From assembly GCA_002352485.1 (NCBI GenBank), contig DEIM01000136.1, positions 11,367 to 17,070 of the forward strand: a stretch of 5,704 bases of DNA. The letters are read 5' to 3'. This stretch comes from Candidatus Dadabacteria bacterium UBA2774 (GTDB lineage: Bacteria; Desulfobacterota_D; UBA1144; Nemesobacterales; UBA2774). Shown here one piece after another: positions 5,522 through 5,704 of this stretch (position 1 is its first letter; each line of letters starts with the position of its first letter). The translations under genes were made by a program, and so were the position numbers. A model generated the notes under the pieces. That model did no database searches, was not told where the DNA came from, and worked only from the letters and a program-made list of their open reading frames with translations.

Positions 5522-5704
5522 ATGAACCCTATATCAGCCTTTATAGTCGCGTACAGGGCAATCGCCTCCAATAAAATTAGGTCGGTACTTACGACGCTCG
5601 GGATAATCATAGGCGTTGCCACCGTTATTGCGCTCGTAGCGCTCACCTCAGGCGCAAAACAAATGATAGAAGAGCAGCTTACCGGTCTTGGCAGCAAATC
5701 CCTA
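5522..5704 (+). CDS. MacB/FtsX-family ABC transporter permease (partial, N-terminal 61 residues)
   Basis: The frame is open from the ATG at 5522 to the right edge, with 61 codons seen. The start has the MacB-like N-terminus: an amphipathic entry (FIVAYRAIASNKIRS, residues 7-21), then LTTLGIIIGVATVIALVAL (23-41), the first transmembrane helix, then SGAKQMIEEQLTGLGSKSL (43-61), the beginning of the periplasmic MacB-type domain. Proteins of this type work with an ABC ATPase and often a membrane-fusion protein in export or lipoprotein/stress signalling. No ATPase gene precedes it, so it must follow or lie elsewhere, or be fused later in this protein. No Shine-Dalgarno is visible before the ATG. 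It starts 53 bases after the sulfotransferase, so it may or may not share that transcript; its substrate is unknown. Confidence 0.85.
   Translation, partial: MNPISAFIVAYRAIASNKIRSVLTTLGIIIGVATVIALVALTSGAKQMIEEQLTGLGSKSL

Overview
The window is bacterial chromosomal DNA with single-function genes, short spacers and recognisable Shine-Dalgarno sites on several genes. Nothing fixes the phylum. A secreted protein with many LysM domains, a Wzx-like flippase and a MacB-type permease fit an envelope-rich, probably Gram-negative (diderm) organism; this is inference. There is no tRNA, rRNA, CRISPR array, insertion sequence or phage gene.

Left part, minus strand (1-2081). Three genes are read right to left. 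A small acidic or helical protein (1836-2081) is followed by a second small unknown protein (1446-1778). After a 350-base gap with a good promoter, an AT-rich inverted repeat and a long leader, comes the 5' end of a secreted protein with at least five LysM domains (1-1094), which runs off the left edge.

Divergent control region (2082-2214). Two promoters facing opposite ways overlap at their -10 boxes. One would serve the small-gene pair and the other the glycan genes. The plus-strand leader carries two small GC-rich hairpins.

Right part, plus strand (2215-5704). A GT4-type glycosyltransferase (2215-3408) is followed after 17 bases by an O-antigen/polysaccharide-type flippase (3426-4745), then after 87 bases by a PAPS-dependent carbohydrate-type sulfotransferase (4833-5468). 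The simplest reading is a compact cassette that adds a sugar to a lipid-linked glycan, flips it across the inner membrane and sulfates it. No polymerase, ligase or nucleotide-sugar gene is in the window, so the glycan and the order of steps are unknown. The window ends inside the start of a MacB/FtsX-family ABC transporter permease (5522 onward), which looks like a separate functional unit.

I found no clearly new defence or mobile system. The parts most worth a second look are the sulfated-glycan cassette, the unknown small-gene pair with its shared divergent promoter, and the divergent form of the LysM repeats.
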